The notes: generated from the letters alone by a model not told the origin. A stretch of 6,580 nt of DNA from Armatimonadota bacterium (GCA_016199605.1 JACQGJ010000223.1:1-6580), one strand, 5' to 3'. Positions 1 through 6,580 are shown, numbered from the stretch's first letter. Numbers and translations are program-made.

Positions 1-1
1 C

Positions 2-892
2 GTGACCATCGACCCCAAGACAAAGCGCATCGTGCGCAAGAAGACCTGTGTTCCGTACGTTGCGATTCCCGTGCTCGTCAAGGTGGCGCGCATCATCAGT
101 GAGAAAGGCGGTGTCCTGGTCTCCAACGATGTTGGCGGTCCGCGGTCGATCTGGAAGGAGGACATCATCACAAGCTGTGAAACCGGTGGCGGCGACGCGC
201 GGCCCGTCGGTGGACTGCACCTCGGACGCACGGTCACGCCCCTCGGCAACCCGATGGCTATTCAGAACGGCCGAGATATCTACCGCGACATCCTGACCAA
301 GCTCGACCTCGGCGCCCTGTATTTCTGGTACGGCGATTACGACAGGTTGAAGTACAAGACGCTGGTCGAACAGATGTATCCAATCACCTTCGATTCGATT
401 CACGGGGGAACCGTTCGGGGACTCGAACGGATTGTTACGAAGAAGTCCGGCGTCTACGGCTGGAAGGGCGACCGGTCGCTGCACTGCGTCTATCGCTACG
501 ACGCCCGCGGCGCTCTGACGCGCAGCGATTGCCTGACCACGGTGGACAAAGCCGGCGTGCGGACACAGGTAAACCTCGCCGAGGCGCAGTCCGCCGCTGT
601 GGTCAAGATCCCTTGTCGGTTGACTGCGAGCGCCCCGGTCAACGTCTGCGTCAACCGGTATGACGAGAGCATGGTTTCATTGGAGTTGAACGGCAAAGGC
701 AAGGCGACACTTACGCTGACAACCGGGGACTTCACGGTGAAGGATGATCGGAAGTACCGCGTCACAATCGGCGGTAAGACCACGGACTTGATGCCGAAGG
801 CAGGTGAGCTGCGGGTCGAGCTTTCTCTGCAAGGACCGGTAATCGTGAATATCGCCCTGCCGGAGGCTGTGCATCGCGGCTTGTCGGGATAG
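2..892 (+). CDS. C-terminal part of a large glycoside-hydrolase-like hypothetical protein (5' partial)
   Basis: The frame is open from the window edge to a TAG at 890-892, giving 296 visible residues. The GTG at position 2 is probably an internal Val codon, since the sequence begins in mid-domain with no signal peptide or ribosome binding site visible. Residues about 15-60 (VLVKVARIISEKGGVLVSND) look like the end of an alpha/beta domain. An aromatic stretch follows at about 105-115 (GALYFWYGDYDRLKYKT), then MYPIT and an LERIVTKKSGVYGW segment at about 141-154. This combination resembles the C-terminal half of long hypothetical proteins with a GH-like barrel found in Planctomycetota and similar phyla. 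Residues about 190-287 are rich in beta strands and look like an accessory beta-sandwich. No catalytic acid can be assigned, because the presumed catalytic part is outside the window. It converges on the operon that ends at 1095. A carbohydrate-related role is inferred from resemblance only. Confidence 0.75.
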   Translation: MTIDPKTKRIVRKKTCVPYVAIPVLVKVARIISEKGGVLVSNDVGGPRSIWKEDIITSCETGGGDARPVGGLHLGRTVTPLGNPMAIQNGRDIYRDILTKLDLGALYFWYGDYDRLKYKTLVEQMYPITFDSIHGGTVRGLERIVTKKSGVYGWKGDRSLHCVYRYDARGALTRSDCLTTVDKAGVRTQVNLAEAQSAAVVKIPCRLTASAPVNVCVNRYDESMVSLELNGKGKATLTLTTGDFTVKDDRKYRVTIGGKTTDLMPKAGELRVELSLQGPVIVNIALPEAVHRGLSG

Positions 893-1094
893 CGCGCAAA
901 GAGCAGATCGAGAAGCCTCGCGAAGCGGGGGGAGGTTCCGCCTGAGGTGCCGACAATTTGCACATGCCGAAGGCGGATCCTGGGGACGCAGCTTGCCCAA
1001 CTCATACACCGCTTGATGAGCGATCGTCTCTGCTATCCTGTCTCCTCCTCTCATGCTTCCACGGTTGGGAGGTCTCTCATGTACTGGTGCTACG
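893..1094. other. Convergent intergenic spacer, no gene recognised
   Basis: This 202-nt spacer separates two genes that converge. The short frames across it on both strands read into or antisense to the flanking genes and show no recognisable protein. I looked for a bidirectional terminator: only weak inverted matches are present, such as CTCAT/ATGAG around the interval 1000-1019, without a GC-rich stem plus T run. The octamer CTCTCATG occurs twice (1048-1055 and 1074-1081), probably by chance. Confidence 0.6.
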
Positions 1095-3137
1095 TTAGGG
1101 CAGTTTGTCCTCACGGAGCAGCAAACAGACCGCCTCATCCTCGCTGCGTAGGTACAAGCGATTGCCCACGAGCGCGGGACAGGACCATACCTCCGGTGGG
1201 AAATCGCCGGTGGTCGGAAAGACGGTGAGAGTTTCAGGTTTTGTGTCAGATCGAGAAGGAGAGGGCAGCAGAGCAATCTCGCCGTTCCTCAGGCAGATCA
1301 GCACTCGACCGTTGCCCGCGATCAGGCAGGTGTGCTCGCGGTACGCCTCCGCGCCGGAGTGCCACTTGGCATGTAGCCCTTCCTTGGGGTCGAGACAATA
1401 GGTTCCCGTATCACAGCTTCCCCACACCAACCCCTCCACCAGCACGGGCGTCGTCGTACTTGGATGCAAAGCCGCGTTCAGTGCAACCGGATTCGGAGTA
1501 ATGAGGCCGCCCCTGTGAAACTCGTAGAGCCGAGCCCCGTTCTTTTCCGTTGCCAGCAGCAGCCTCTCTCCAACTCTCGCGGGAGTGGGCACATTGAAAT
1601 CGCCCTCTTCAGGAGGAGCCAGGGTCCACAGTCGTCTTCCGGTGTTCACGTCCCACCCGCCGGCGCTCACCGCATCGTGGCCGACAATCTGTCGTTTGCC
1701 ACCGAAAACACCAACAATCATGTTGCCGTATCCGGGCGGGTGCCCCGGAGCTGTCCAAAGCGGACGACCGGAATGACGGTTCAGAGCGACCAGGGCGGCG
1801 TGAGGAGAAGAAGTGTTTACTATGAGTCGGTGGCCAAGAGCAAGCGGCGTGCTGCAAAAGCCCCAGGTTGGAACCTTGCCGCCAAACCTCTTCGTAAGGT
1901 TGACTCGCCAGAGGACCTTCCCACTGTCGAGGGCAACACAATGGAGATCGCCCAAGGCCCCGAGCAGGTACACCTTGTCTTCAACGATGACAGGCGTGGC
2001 TCTTGGCGAGCTTGTGTAATCCATCGCTTTCGCAGCCGGATAGCTGAGTTGCCATACCTGTTCGCCCGTGTCCGCCTGGAAACACCTCCACACATCCTTT
2101 TGATCGTCCGCAGTCTTGTCCGAAACTATGACGTATTGAGGGGTCGCCGCCACTCCACCGAGACTCTGGGAGGCCAGTCTCCTGCGCCACAAAAAGTGGG
2201 TCTTGACTGGCAACCGAGTAGGGACGCCGAGGCTCTGACTGTCGCGGACCGGACTACCACCCCAGTCGGTCCATCCCTTGCTGAGGCGAGTTGGCAGCGG
2301 AGGAGAAACGAAACCGTTTGTTGATTCGAGTTTCCTCAACAGGTCGGCGTCGTTCCTGATGGAGAGGAGAGCGTGACGGACGGAGGGGAACTCATTAGGC
2401 GGTACGCGGCGCGTGGCATACGCCGCAATGAACGGAACCGGCTCCGTGTGCCCGATCACCCTCAATTCGCTCGGACCGATCAACTTACATCCGATGAGCA
2501 GAGGCAGGGAATAGCTTGAGATCACGGCTGCGTCGGCCTCCCTCTCCGCAACCTCCGCCGCCGCCTCGGCTGAGGTCTCGCGCGTCTGAGGATCGCCTGG
2601 AACCTCCACGCCGGAGGCTCGCATCGCGGCGAAAGCGATTTCATGTCTCTCCTCGGCGTTTTTCGGTCCCATCAGGAGGCTGCGGCCCCTGAGGTCTGCA
2701 AGCCGCCGCGCCGGGGCGTCCGCCCGAACAACGAACAGACCCCGCACGGTAGTCACGCCCTCCCGGTCCGTCAGCAGGGCGATCAAGCGACCCAGAGGTT
2801 GCCCGGCCGATGCGAGGAGGGACTTGGGCCCGATGAGCAGGTCCGGCTCATGGCCAAGTTGCTCTTCCGCCTCTTTTGGGTTTTCGCCAAAGGCCAGTTT
2901 GACCCGGCGACGGAGTCGGGCACCCAGATGGGTTGCCAGCGCACCGTAGTCTCGCTGGGCGTAGTTCTTCATGCAGGGACACGCATTTTCCCGCGCGAGG
3001 GGGTCAAGGATCGCAAGGTAGAAAGCGTCGCCGTGTCGACCGACCAACGGCAACGTGGGCGCGTGTCTGGTGAAAGCAGTCCAGACAACAAGCGCAAGGA
3101 TAATCGTTAGAAGAGCGCAAGCCTGGTAACGGTGCAT
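1095..3137 (-). CDS. Membrane-anchored PhnD-like binding domain fused to PQQ-type beta-propeller
   Basis: The protein has 680 residues from ATG 3137 to TAA at 1095-1097. The frame is open for 70 more codons upstream, but that stretch overlaps the end of the previous gene and is Arg/Pro-rich. The chosen Met is followed at once by a hydrophobic segment (about residues 6-22, ACALLTIILALVVWTAF), which fits a signal anchor or signal peptide. No clear Shine-Dalgarno precedes it. Residues about 38-277 resemble PhnD-type phosphate/phosphonate substrate-binding proteins: an opening DPLARENACPC, then YAQRDYGALATHL, a PDLLIGP strand and turn, GLFVVRADAPARRLADLRGRS, and a later AAVISSYSLPLL. Residues about 310-680 form a propeller with PQQ-type blade signatures TGEQVWQL (357), SGKVLW (405), SGRPLW (456) and TGRRLW (499). 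The gene lies 23 nt after the NHL gene on the same strand, so the two are probably co-transcribed. No ABC permease or ATPase is visible, so a sensing or scaffold role is as likely as transport. The ligand is unknown, and propellers of this fold often bind no PQQ. Confidence 0.85.
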   Translation of the reverse strand: MHRYQACALLTIILALVVWTAFTRHAPTLPLVGRHGDAFYLAILDPLARENACPCMKNYAQRDYGALATHLGARLRRRVKLAFGENPKEAEEQLGHEPDLLIGPKSLLASAGQPLGRLIALLTDREGVTTVRGLFVVRADAPARRLADLRGRSLLMGPKNAEERHEIAFAAMRASGVEVPGDPQTRETSAEAAAEVAEREADAAVISSYSLPLLIGCKLIGPSELRVIGHTEPVPFIAAYATRRVPPNEFPSVRHALLSIRNDADLLRKLESTNGFVSPPLPTRLSKGWTDWGGSPVRDSQSLGVPTRLPVKTHFLWRRRLASQSLGGVAATPQYVIVSDKTADDQKDVWRCFQADTGEQVWQLSYPAAKAMDYTSSPRATPVIVEDKVYLLGALGDLHCVALDSGKVLWRVNLTKRFGGKVPTWGFCSTPLALGHRLIVNTSSPHAALVALNRHSGRPLWTAPGHPPGYGNMIVGVFGGKRQIVGHDAVSAGGWDVNTGRRLWTLAPPEEGDFNVPTPARVGERLLLATEKNGARLYEFHRGGLITPNPVALNAALHPSTTTPVLVEGLVWGSCDTGTYCLDPKEGLHAKWHSGAEAYREHTCLIAGNGRVLICLRNGEIALLPSPSRSDTKPETLTVFPTTGDFPPEVWSCPALVGNRLYLRSEDEAVCLLLREDKLP

Positions 3138-3160
3138 CGGAAACTTTGCTGACCGGGGCT

Positions 3161-4603
3161 TCACACGCTTACCGAGGTTCCGGGAAGTCTCAGCACCCTG
3201 AGCACGCTGCGTCCTGCGTCGAGCATGTAGAGCCTGCTTCGATCCTTCGTCAGGGCGATGGTCACTCGGACGCACCCCCGGATGCCGTGAAGTGTTCCGA
3301 CGGTCCCCAGGTATTCCCCTTCCGGGCTGAACCGCTTGACCCGGCACTCATCTGACTCAGCGGCATACAGGATCCCGGCGGAGTCGAAGCAAACGTTCTT
3401 CGGTTCACAGCAACCGCCAAATTTCTCCTTGCCGGGGGGAGGACCGAAGCGATCGAGTTCTCTCCCATCCCTGTCATACTTCACTATTTTGTCAACTGAG
3501 TTTGCAGCGACATAGAGGGCGCCATTCCTGGCCGTGAAGTCCATCTGATTGCAGCAGCCCCGCAGCCCTTTGATGATCAGTTTCTGGTTCCCTAACTTGG
3601 AGTCCATGCGGTAGATTCCATAGCCGGTGCCTTTCTGAACGCACACGAAGATGTCCTCTCCCGACCATCCTACCGAGGTCGCCGTCTTCGCGGGCAGGGG
3701 GGCCTGCCGGACAATCTTCCCTGTCTTGTTCAGCAGGGCAATCTTGCCGGACCCGGCCACCACGGTGCTTCCGTCCTCCCGGCAAGAGATTGCCTCGGGT
3801 GAGAATCCGAGAGGCCACACAGCCAGAAGCTCATCCTGGAGGCTGATCACTCGAATGGCGGATTTGCCTCCGTCGCACGCGAGGACCTTGTCGTCGTTGT
3901 CAAGGCAGAAGTTCGTCAGTCGCTTGATACGGGTTCCGGCGCTGAGCCCGATGTTGCCGGGCGCCTTCCAATGGTCGACGAACCGCTTCACATGAAAGGT
4001 CACCGGAACCCCCCCCCGCACCGAGAAAGTCCGGTTGCCATCGGCGTAATTTTCGTTGTAGCCGGCGCGGCCAAACCAACTGGCCACATAGGTGAGGTCG
4101 GGCACGAGTCCTGTCATCATAAATCGTCCAGCTTTGTCCGCTTTGCAGAAGGACAAGCCCTCCAGCATCACGGGTCGGTTATCCACACTGGGGTATAGGA
4201 AGAACTGGAGCCCCGATGCCGGTTTGTTCTTGGCGAGGAGAGCGCGTCCCGACACGTCACATGTGGGAAGAAGTTTGATCCGGATCTTGTGAGTCCTGCG
4301 CTTCACCGTCACTACAGCGCCGCTCTTCTTATCCGCCGCAAGGATGAAAAGTTTGTAATCCCGGTCCGCTGGAGCCGTCTCCAATACGAACTGGCCGGTT
4401 TCATCTGTCTGCACGGAGTTGTAAGAAGTGGTGAGGCGCATATCCGCGCGGACTGCCGGTGTGCCGCGCGGCGTGAGGACCGTTCCTGTGAGCCTCTGTG
4501 TGGCAGCTCGTCGGATGGGTTGACTGAAAGCGGGAGCCACCAACATCAAAACGCAGAAAAGGCTCACCCTTCGCGGCACCCATCGAGTGAGCAGCCGGAC
4601 CAT
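3161..4603 (-). CDS. Secreted carboxypeptidase-regulatory-like / NHL beta-propeller protein with Cys-pair motifs
   Basis: From the ATG at 4603 the protein has 480 residues, ending in TGA at 3161-3163. It begins with a good signal peptide (Arg-rich start, core SLFCVLMLVAPAFS, cleavage probably near residue 27). Residues about 36-110 form a carboxypeptidase-regulatory-like beta-sandwich: LTGTVLTPRGTPAVRADMRL, then TDETGQFVLETAP. A second, similar unit lies at about 114-207 (CDVSGRALLAKNKPASG, then KADKAGRFMMTGLVPD). Residues about 215-475 form an NHL-type propeller with repeated blades such as YVAANSVDKIVKYDRDG and YAAESDECRVKRFSPEG. The last three blades carry Cys at the matching position: GCCNQ (349-353), GCCEP (397-401) and GCV (443-445). 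The start is uncertain: in-frame ATGs at 4672 and 4702 are each preceded by a plausible Shine-Dalgarno, but 4603 places the signal peptide at the true N-terminus. It is the first gene of the operon with the PhnD-PQQ protein. An extracytoplasmic binding or scaffold role is inferred; no catalytic motif is seen. Confidence 0.85.
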   Translation of the reverse strand: MVRLLTRWVPRRVSLFCVLMLVAPAFSQPIRRAATQRLTGTVLTPRGTPAVRADMRLTTSYNSVQTDETGQFVLETAPADRDYKLFILAADKKSGAVVTVKRRTHKIRIKLLPTCDVSGRALLAKNKPASGLQFFLYPSVDNRPVMLEGLSFCKADKAGRFMMTGLVPDLTYVASWFGRAGYNENYADGNRTFSVRGGVPVTFHVKRFVDHWKAPGNIGLSAGTRIKRLTNFCLDNDDKVLACDGGKSAIRVISLQDELLAVWPLGFSPEAISCREDGSTVVAGSGKIALLNKTGKIVRQAPLPAKTATSVGWSGEDIFVCVQKGTGYGIYRMDSKLGNQKLIIKGLRGCCNQMDFTARNGALYVAANSVDKIVKYDRDGRELDRFGPPPGKEKFGGCCEPKNVCFDSAGILYAAESDECRVKRFSPEGEYLGTVGTLHGIRGCVRVTIALTKDRSRLYMLDAGRSVLRVLRLPGTSVSV

Positions 4604-4638
4604 GACAACAGGCGGCAGGTAACAAGTAGCAGGTGACA
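4604..4638. repeat. Degenerate heptanucleotide tandem repeat, five units
   Basis: Read on the plus strand in steps of seven, the DNA is GACAACA, GGCGGCA, GGTAACA, AGTAGCA, GGTGACA. All units end in CA and four fit roughly RGNRRCA. The array directly abuts the ATG at 4603 on the minus strand and lies between that codon and the two upstream in-frame ATGs. Degenerate 7-bp arrays of this look are usually intergenic in bacteria, which is one reason to prefer the 4603 start. The units are imperfect, so recent slippage is not shown. Confidence 0.5.
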
Positions 4639-4679
4639 GGGGAAAGACAGCACGCTGTTTTGGTGTGACCATTTCGGAT

Positions 4680-4713
4680 CTTCCTTTCGCACGCGTTTTC
4701 ATGCCTCGTCCTC
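4680..4713 (-). promoter_or_regulatory. Two Shine-Dalgarno-like sites for alternative upstream starts of the NHL gene
   Basis: On the minus strand AAGGAAG (4680-4686) lies 7 nt before the in-frame ATG at 4672, and GAGGA (4709-4713) lies 6 nt before the in-frame ATG at 4702. The ATG at 4603, preferred here because of its signal peptide, has no such site, and neither has the neighbouring gene at 3137. These sites therefore leave the start open. A start at 4672 or 4702 would add 23 or 33 residues before the signal sequence. Confidence 0.35.
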
Positions 4714-4801
4714 AGGCGGTTTCAACACTCACGCCCGATTTCCTCTACAAGGCGCAAAAAACTCCTGGGATACAGACTCTTGAAGTGAGCAGGTTAACAC
4801 T
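4703..4801. other. Divergent spacer between NHL operon and higA relic
   Basis: This 99-nt stretch would hold the promoter of the leftward operon and the former higA upstream region. I see no convincing -35/-10 pair on either strand. No higB toxin C-terminus is visible in it, although higB usually sits directly upstream of higA. Confidence 0.4.
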
Positions 4802-4879
4802 GTGCCAACGCACAATCCCCCACATCCGGGAGAAATCCTCAGGGCACTATGCATAGAGCCTTTCGGGCTAAGCGTCTCG

Positions 4880-4981
4880 ATGAACTCGTCCAAGAACAAC
4901 ACAGCGTTTTCGGCAGGAGCGCGACCGTGATTCTGACACGTTGCTCTTGGTTAGGCGCGTTTTTGTTGTTGGACGAGTTCT
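4880..4981. mobile_element. Small non-coding insertion with 18-bp terminal inverted repeats (MITE-like)
   Basis: This DNA interrupts the higA relic exactly between the Ser codon at 4877-4879 and the Lys codon at 4982-4984; removing it restores the HigA reading frame. Its ends are inverted repeats: 4882-4899 (GAACTCGTCCAAGAACAA) pairs with 4963-4980 with one mismatch. The interior of about 63 nt has no gene. There is no clear target-site duplication: AT flanks the left repeat and TA the right. A miniature inverted-repeat element fits best, but a locally formed hairpin insertion is possible. The name of the family is unknown to me. Confidence 0.6.
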
Positions 4982-5020
4982 AAGGCAGCGAACGCGCTAT
5001 GCGTCAGTCGTAAGCCGCTG

Positions 5021-5037
5021 CGAACTCGCGGAGTTCG
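5021..5037. repeat. Perfect 17-bp palindrome at the second lesion of the higA relic
   Basis: The sequence is CGAACTC, loop GCG, GAGTTCG: seven perfectly paired bases on each side. It sits where HigA proteins have only about one residue between RKPL and SLLNGR, and so accounts for most of the extra ~19 nt. Its arms share GAACTC with the ends of the 102-bp insertion 40 nt upstream; reading on, GAACTCG at 5022-5028 matches the first seven bases of that inverted repeat. Confidence 0.55.
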
Positions 5038-5245
5038 AGTCGAGCCTTCTGAATGGTCGGTCGGGGATCGGACCGGAAAGGGCCCTGCGGTTGGCGATTG
5101 CTTTTGACACCACGCCCGGAAGGCTGGCTGAACCAGCAAGTGCGATATGGCCTCTGGCATCCGGAAGAACGTCGAGACCAGTTGAGGGTCACCCGCTTGA
5201 CCCCTCGCGGGGGCGGAAGCCTTGATGAGCGGCAGGTTTCATGGG

Positions 5246-6580
5246 CTACCTGTTCTCTGTTGTCGATTTGGCCACTATGGTCAGCTCCCGCTCAGCAGCC
5301 AAACCGGTGGCAATGTCTCGCGCTTTGAGCAGCCAGCGGCCCGGCTTCTCGTTCAGGGCGAGGTCCAGGTCCGTCATACACGCTCCATCTTCCGCGAGCA
5401 GGTTGCGGAAGAACCAGGGCGCGCTCCTGCCCTCGGGATCAACGACTTCCAGATGGAAGACATGCTTGCCTGCTGCGGCTCCCTGGACGTGCAACCGCAG
5501 CCGGCAAGTGATCGTCCCGCCCTGCTCCACTCGCCTCGCCGACTCTATCTTCATGCTCTTCGCAAGGTAGGGCAAGAGCGCGTAGAGCTTCACGCTGCCA
5601 GCGGATAATCTGGTCTTCACCTCGCTCGTTTTGCCCAGGTATCTGCGCTGCCGCACATCGTAGACGTGAGACTTGCGCGGGAGGTTGATCGTGGCGGCCT
5701 GATCCTTGCGTGGCACCATCGAGTTCGACAGAATCCCTACGTATTCCAACTCCCCCACGCGGTAGCGCTTAATCTCGACCCCTGCCTGGGGCCCGCTGGA
5801 CAATTGAAGCGCAATCGGCGGAGCAATGCCTCGTTCGATTAGGAGCCTGGCGACGAGAGACCTGACCGGCCCCTCCTCTCCACGGCCCCGTAGTCCGGCG
5901 GGCAGCCCCCAACCGGTGCTCCCGTACTGGTCCAAACGGAGATTGAGCAGGATCGCCGTGCCTCGCCCGAACCGGTTCACCAGTACCGAGGCGCCTTTGG
6001 GGCTGTCAGGCTGAACCTTTGCTCCAACCGGCGTCAGCGAGGTCTCGTAGCAGGGCAGGAAGGCCTTTTCTGCATCCCTCTGCTCGGAGACCAACGCCCG
6101 GCGGAGTGCCCGGGACTGGATGCCGAAAACGTCATCCAACTGGCCGGTCGCCACTTCCTTAGAGTGGGCATCCATCACACCAGGTCGCACGTCCGCCAGC
6201 ACCGTCCCTCCCTGCGCTACGAAGGCCCGAATCTGAGTCGCTTCCTCGGGATCCAGGGCCACGGCCCAGGGCAGAGTCAGGGCGCGATACTTCTCCTTCA
6301 GGAGCACGCCCGCGCGCAGTTGGTCCGTCGTGATGAACCGGTACGACAGGCCCACGTCCTGCAACAGACTGCACATCACGTTCTGCGGCCAGGACGACGC
6401 CTCGGGGATCTCTACGTCGCGCGCATGGAGGCAGGGCTGTGACCACAGAATCGCCACTCCATCCTGCTGCGGTGTGGCTTTGAGAATCAACTTGCCGACC
6501 CCGGACCGGATCTCCTGTAACTCCTCATTCGCCCATAAGAACCAGTCCGTCGGACGCAGGTCATAGGCCATGGCGTTTTC
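5246..6580 (-). CDS. GH42-like protein, C-terminal part with beta-galactosidase trimerisation-type domain (5' partial)
   Basis: The frame is open from the right edge of the window to a TAG at 5246-5248. The Met at 6571 is probably internal, since the frame continues upstream to the edge (Glu-Asn-Ala) and no signal or RBS is visible. Numbering from that Met, residues 1-30 (DLRPTDWFLWANEELQEIRS) look like the linker helix after a GH42/GH-A-type barrel. Residues about 36-150 fit the Rossmann-like GH42 trimerisation domain: GVAILWSQPCLHA, then YRALTLPWAVALDPEEATQI, then RAFVAQGGTVLADVRPGVMD and LDDVFGI. Residues about 192-215 hold another strand pair (GRGTAILLNLRLDQYG), and about 336-436 an Ig-like beta-sandwich. 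The catalytic Glu residues of a GH42 enzyme would be in the missing part. It probably degrades or remodels beta-linked sugars outside the cytoplasm; activity is inferred. It converges with the higA relic, 40 nt away. Confidence 0.8.
   Translation of the reverse strand, partial: ENAMAYDLRPTDWFLWANEELQEIRSGVGKLILKATPQQDGVAILWSQPCLHARDVEIPEASSWPQNVMCSLLQDVGLSYRFITTDQLRAGVLLKEKYRALTLPWAVALDPEEATQIRAFVAQGGTVLADVRPGVMDAHSKEVATGQLDDVFGIQSRALRRALVSEQRDAEKAFLPCYETSLTPVGAKVQPDSPKGASVLVNRFGRGTAILLNLRLDQYGSTGWGLPAGLRGRGEEGPVRSLVARLLIERGIAPPIALQLSSGPQAGVEIKRYRVGELEYVGILSNSMVPRKDQAATINLPRKSHVYDVRQRRYLGKTSEVKTRLSAGSVKLYALLPYLAKSMKIESARRVEQGGTITCRLRLHVQGAAAGKHVFHLEVVDPEGRSAPWFFRNLLAEDGACMTDLDLALNEKPGRWLLKARDIATGLAAERELTIVAKSTTENR

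Larger units (their letters stand above)
4802..5205 (+). pseudogene. higA: Decayed HigA-family antitoxin (XRE-type HTH), broken by insertion and frameshifts
   Basis: The protein can be read only by joining frames. From GTG 4802 it reads PTHNPPHPGEILRALCIEPF then GLSVS, the typical HigA N-terminus. A 102-bp insertion (4880-4981) follows and brings an in-frame TGA at 4928-4930. The original frame resumes at 4982 with KAANALCVSRKPL, the HTH segment, where the family normally has ALGVSRK. A second lesion around 5021-5042, about 19 nt longer than expected, shifts the frame. Then SLLNGRSGIGPERALRLAIA and FDTTP follow up to about 5117. One extra base within 5114-5119 shifts the frame again to EGWLNQQVRYGLWHPEERRD, then QLRVTRLTP, ending near 5205. 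Intact HigA proteins are about 90-110 residues and repress their own promoter while neutralising the HigB RNase. This copy cannot make such a protein, and no higB is visible next to it. The family call rests on several consecutive conserved motifs read by eye. Confidence 0.85.

Noticed and set aside
1048..1081. CTCTCATG repeated 26 bp apart in the convergent spacer
   Set aside because: Only two short copies with unrelated sequence between and around them, so chance is a sufficient explanation.
1464..2324. A long open frame of 286 codons on the plus strand
   Set aside because: It runs antisense to the PQQ propeller region, which has clear blade motifs, and its own translation shows no recognisable domain.
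3138..3347. 70-codon upstream extension of the PhnD-PQQ frame
   Set aside because: It overlaps the end of the NHL gene, is low-complexity Arg/Pro-rich, and would bury the signal anchor in mid-protein.
4950..4956. GTTAGGC, matching the integron attC core GTTRRRY, inside the higA insert
   Set aside because: No partner RYYYAAC box at a suitable distance, and the motif lies inside rather than at the end of the inverted repeats. A 7-base match is expected by chance.
5201..5213. CCCC-TCGCG-GGGG hairpin as a terminator
   Set aside because: Only four base pairs, no T run after it, and it overlaps the end of the higA homology.
4941..5225. A 94-codon open frame on the plus strand
   Set aside because: It is only the middle portion of the higA relic (SLLNGRSG to FDTTP) with out-of-frame sequence on both sides, not an intact gene.

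Overview
The window comes from a GC-rich bacterial genome. Its gene families suggest the Planctomycetota/Verrucomicrobiota/Armatimonadota-type groups: large secreted carbohydrate-related proteins, a PhnD-like domain fused to a PQQ-type beta-propeller, and NHL propellers with paired-cysteine motifs. The lineage is inferred from protein resemblance recalled from memory; no marker gene is present.

Layout. (1) 2-892, + strand: the C-terminal part of a protein that starts before the window, resembling a large glycoside-hydrolase-like family of hypothetical proteins. (2) 893-1094: a convergent spacer with no recognisable gene. (3) 1095-3137 and 3161-4603, - strand: two genes 23 nt apart, probably one operon. 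The upstream gene encodes a secreted protein with carboxypeptidase-regulatory-like beta-sandwich repeats followed by an NHL-type propeller rich in Cys. The downstream gene encodes a membrane-anchored PhnD-like periplasmic binding domain fused to a PQQ-type propeller. (4) 4604-4638: a degenerate 7-bp tandem repeat at the 5' end of the upstream gene, among three competing start codons. (5) 4802-5205, + strand: a decayed higA antitoxin pseudogene. Its reading frame is recoverable only by joining three frames. It carries a 102-bp insertion bounded by 18-bp inverted repeats, a second lesion holding a perfect 17-bp palindrome that shares the GAACTCG end motif, and a one-base frameshift. (6) 5246-6580, - strand: the C-terminal part of a GH42-like protein with a beta-galactosidase trimerisation-type domain, whose start lies beyond the window.

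How it fits together. The two edge genes point to extracellular or periplasmic glycan use. The central operon encodes two propeller proteins, each with a second ligand-binding-type domain, at the cell surface; their substrate is unknown. The higA relic and its small inverted-repeat insert mark a former accessory site. I do not see a clear new defence or mobile system. The most informative structure is the higA relic with its inverted-repeat insert; the most intriguing proteins are the PhnD-PQQ fusion and the Cys-pair NHL protein.
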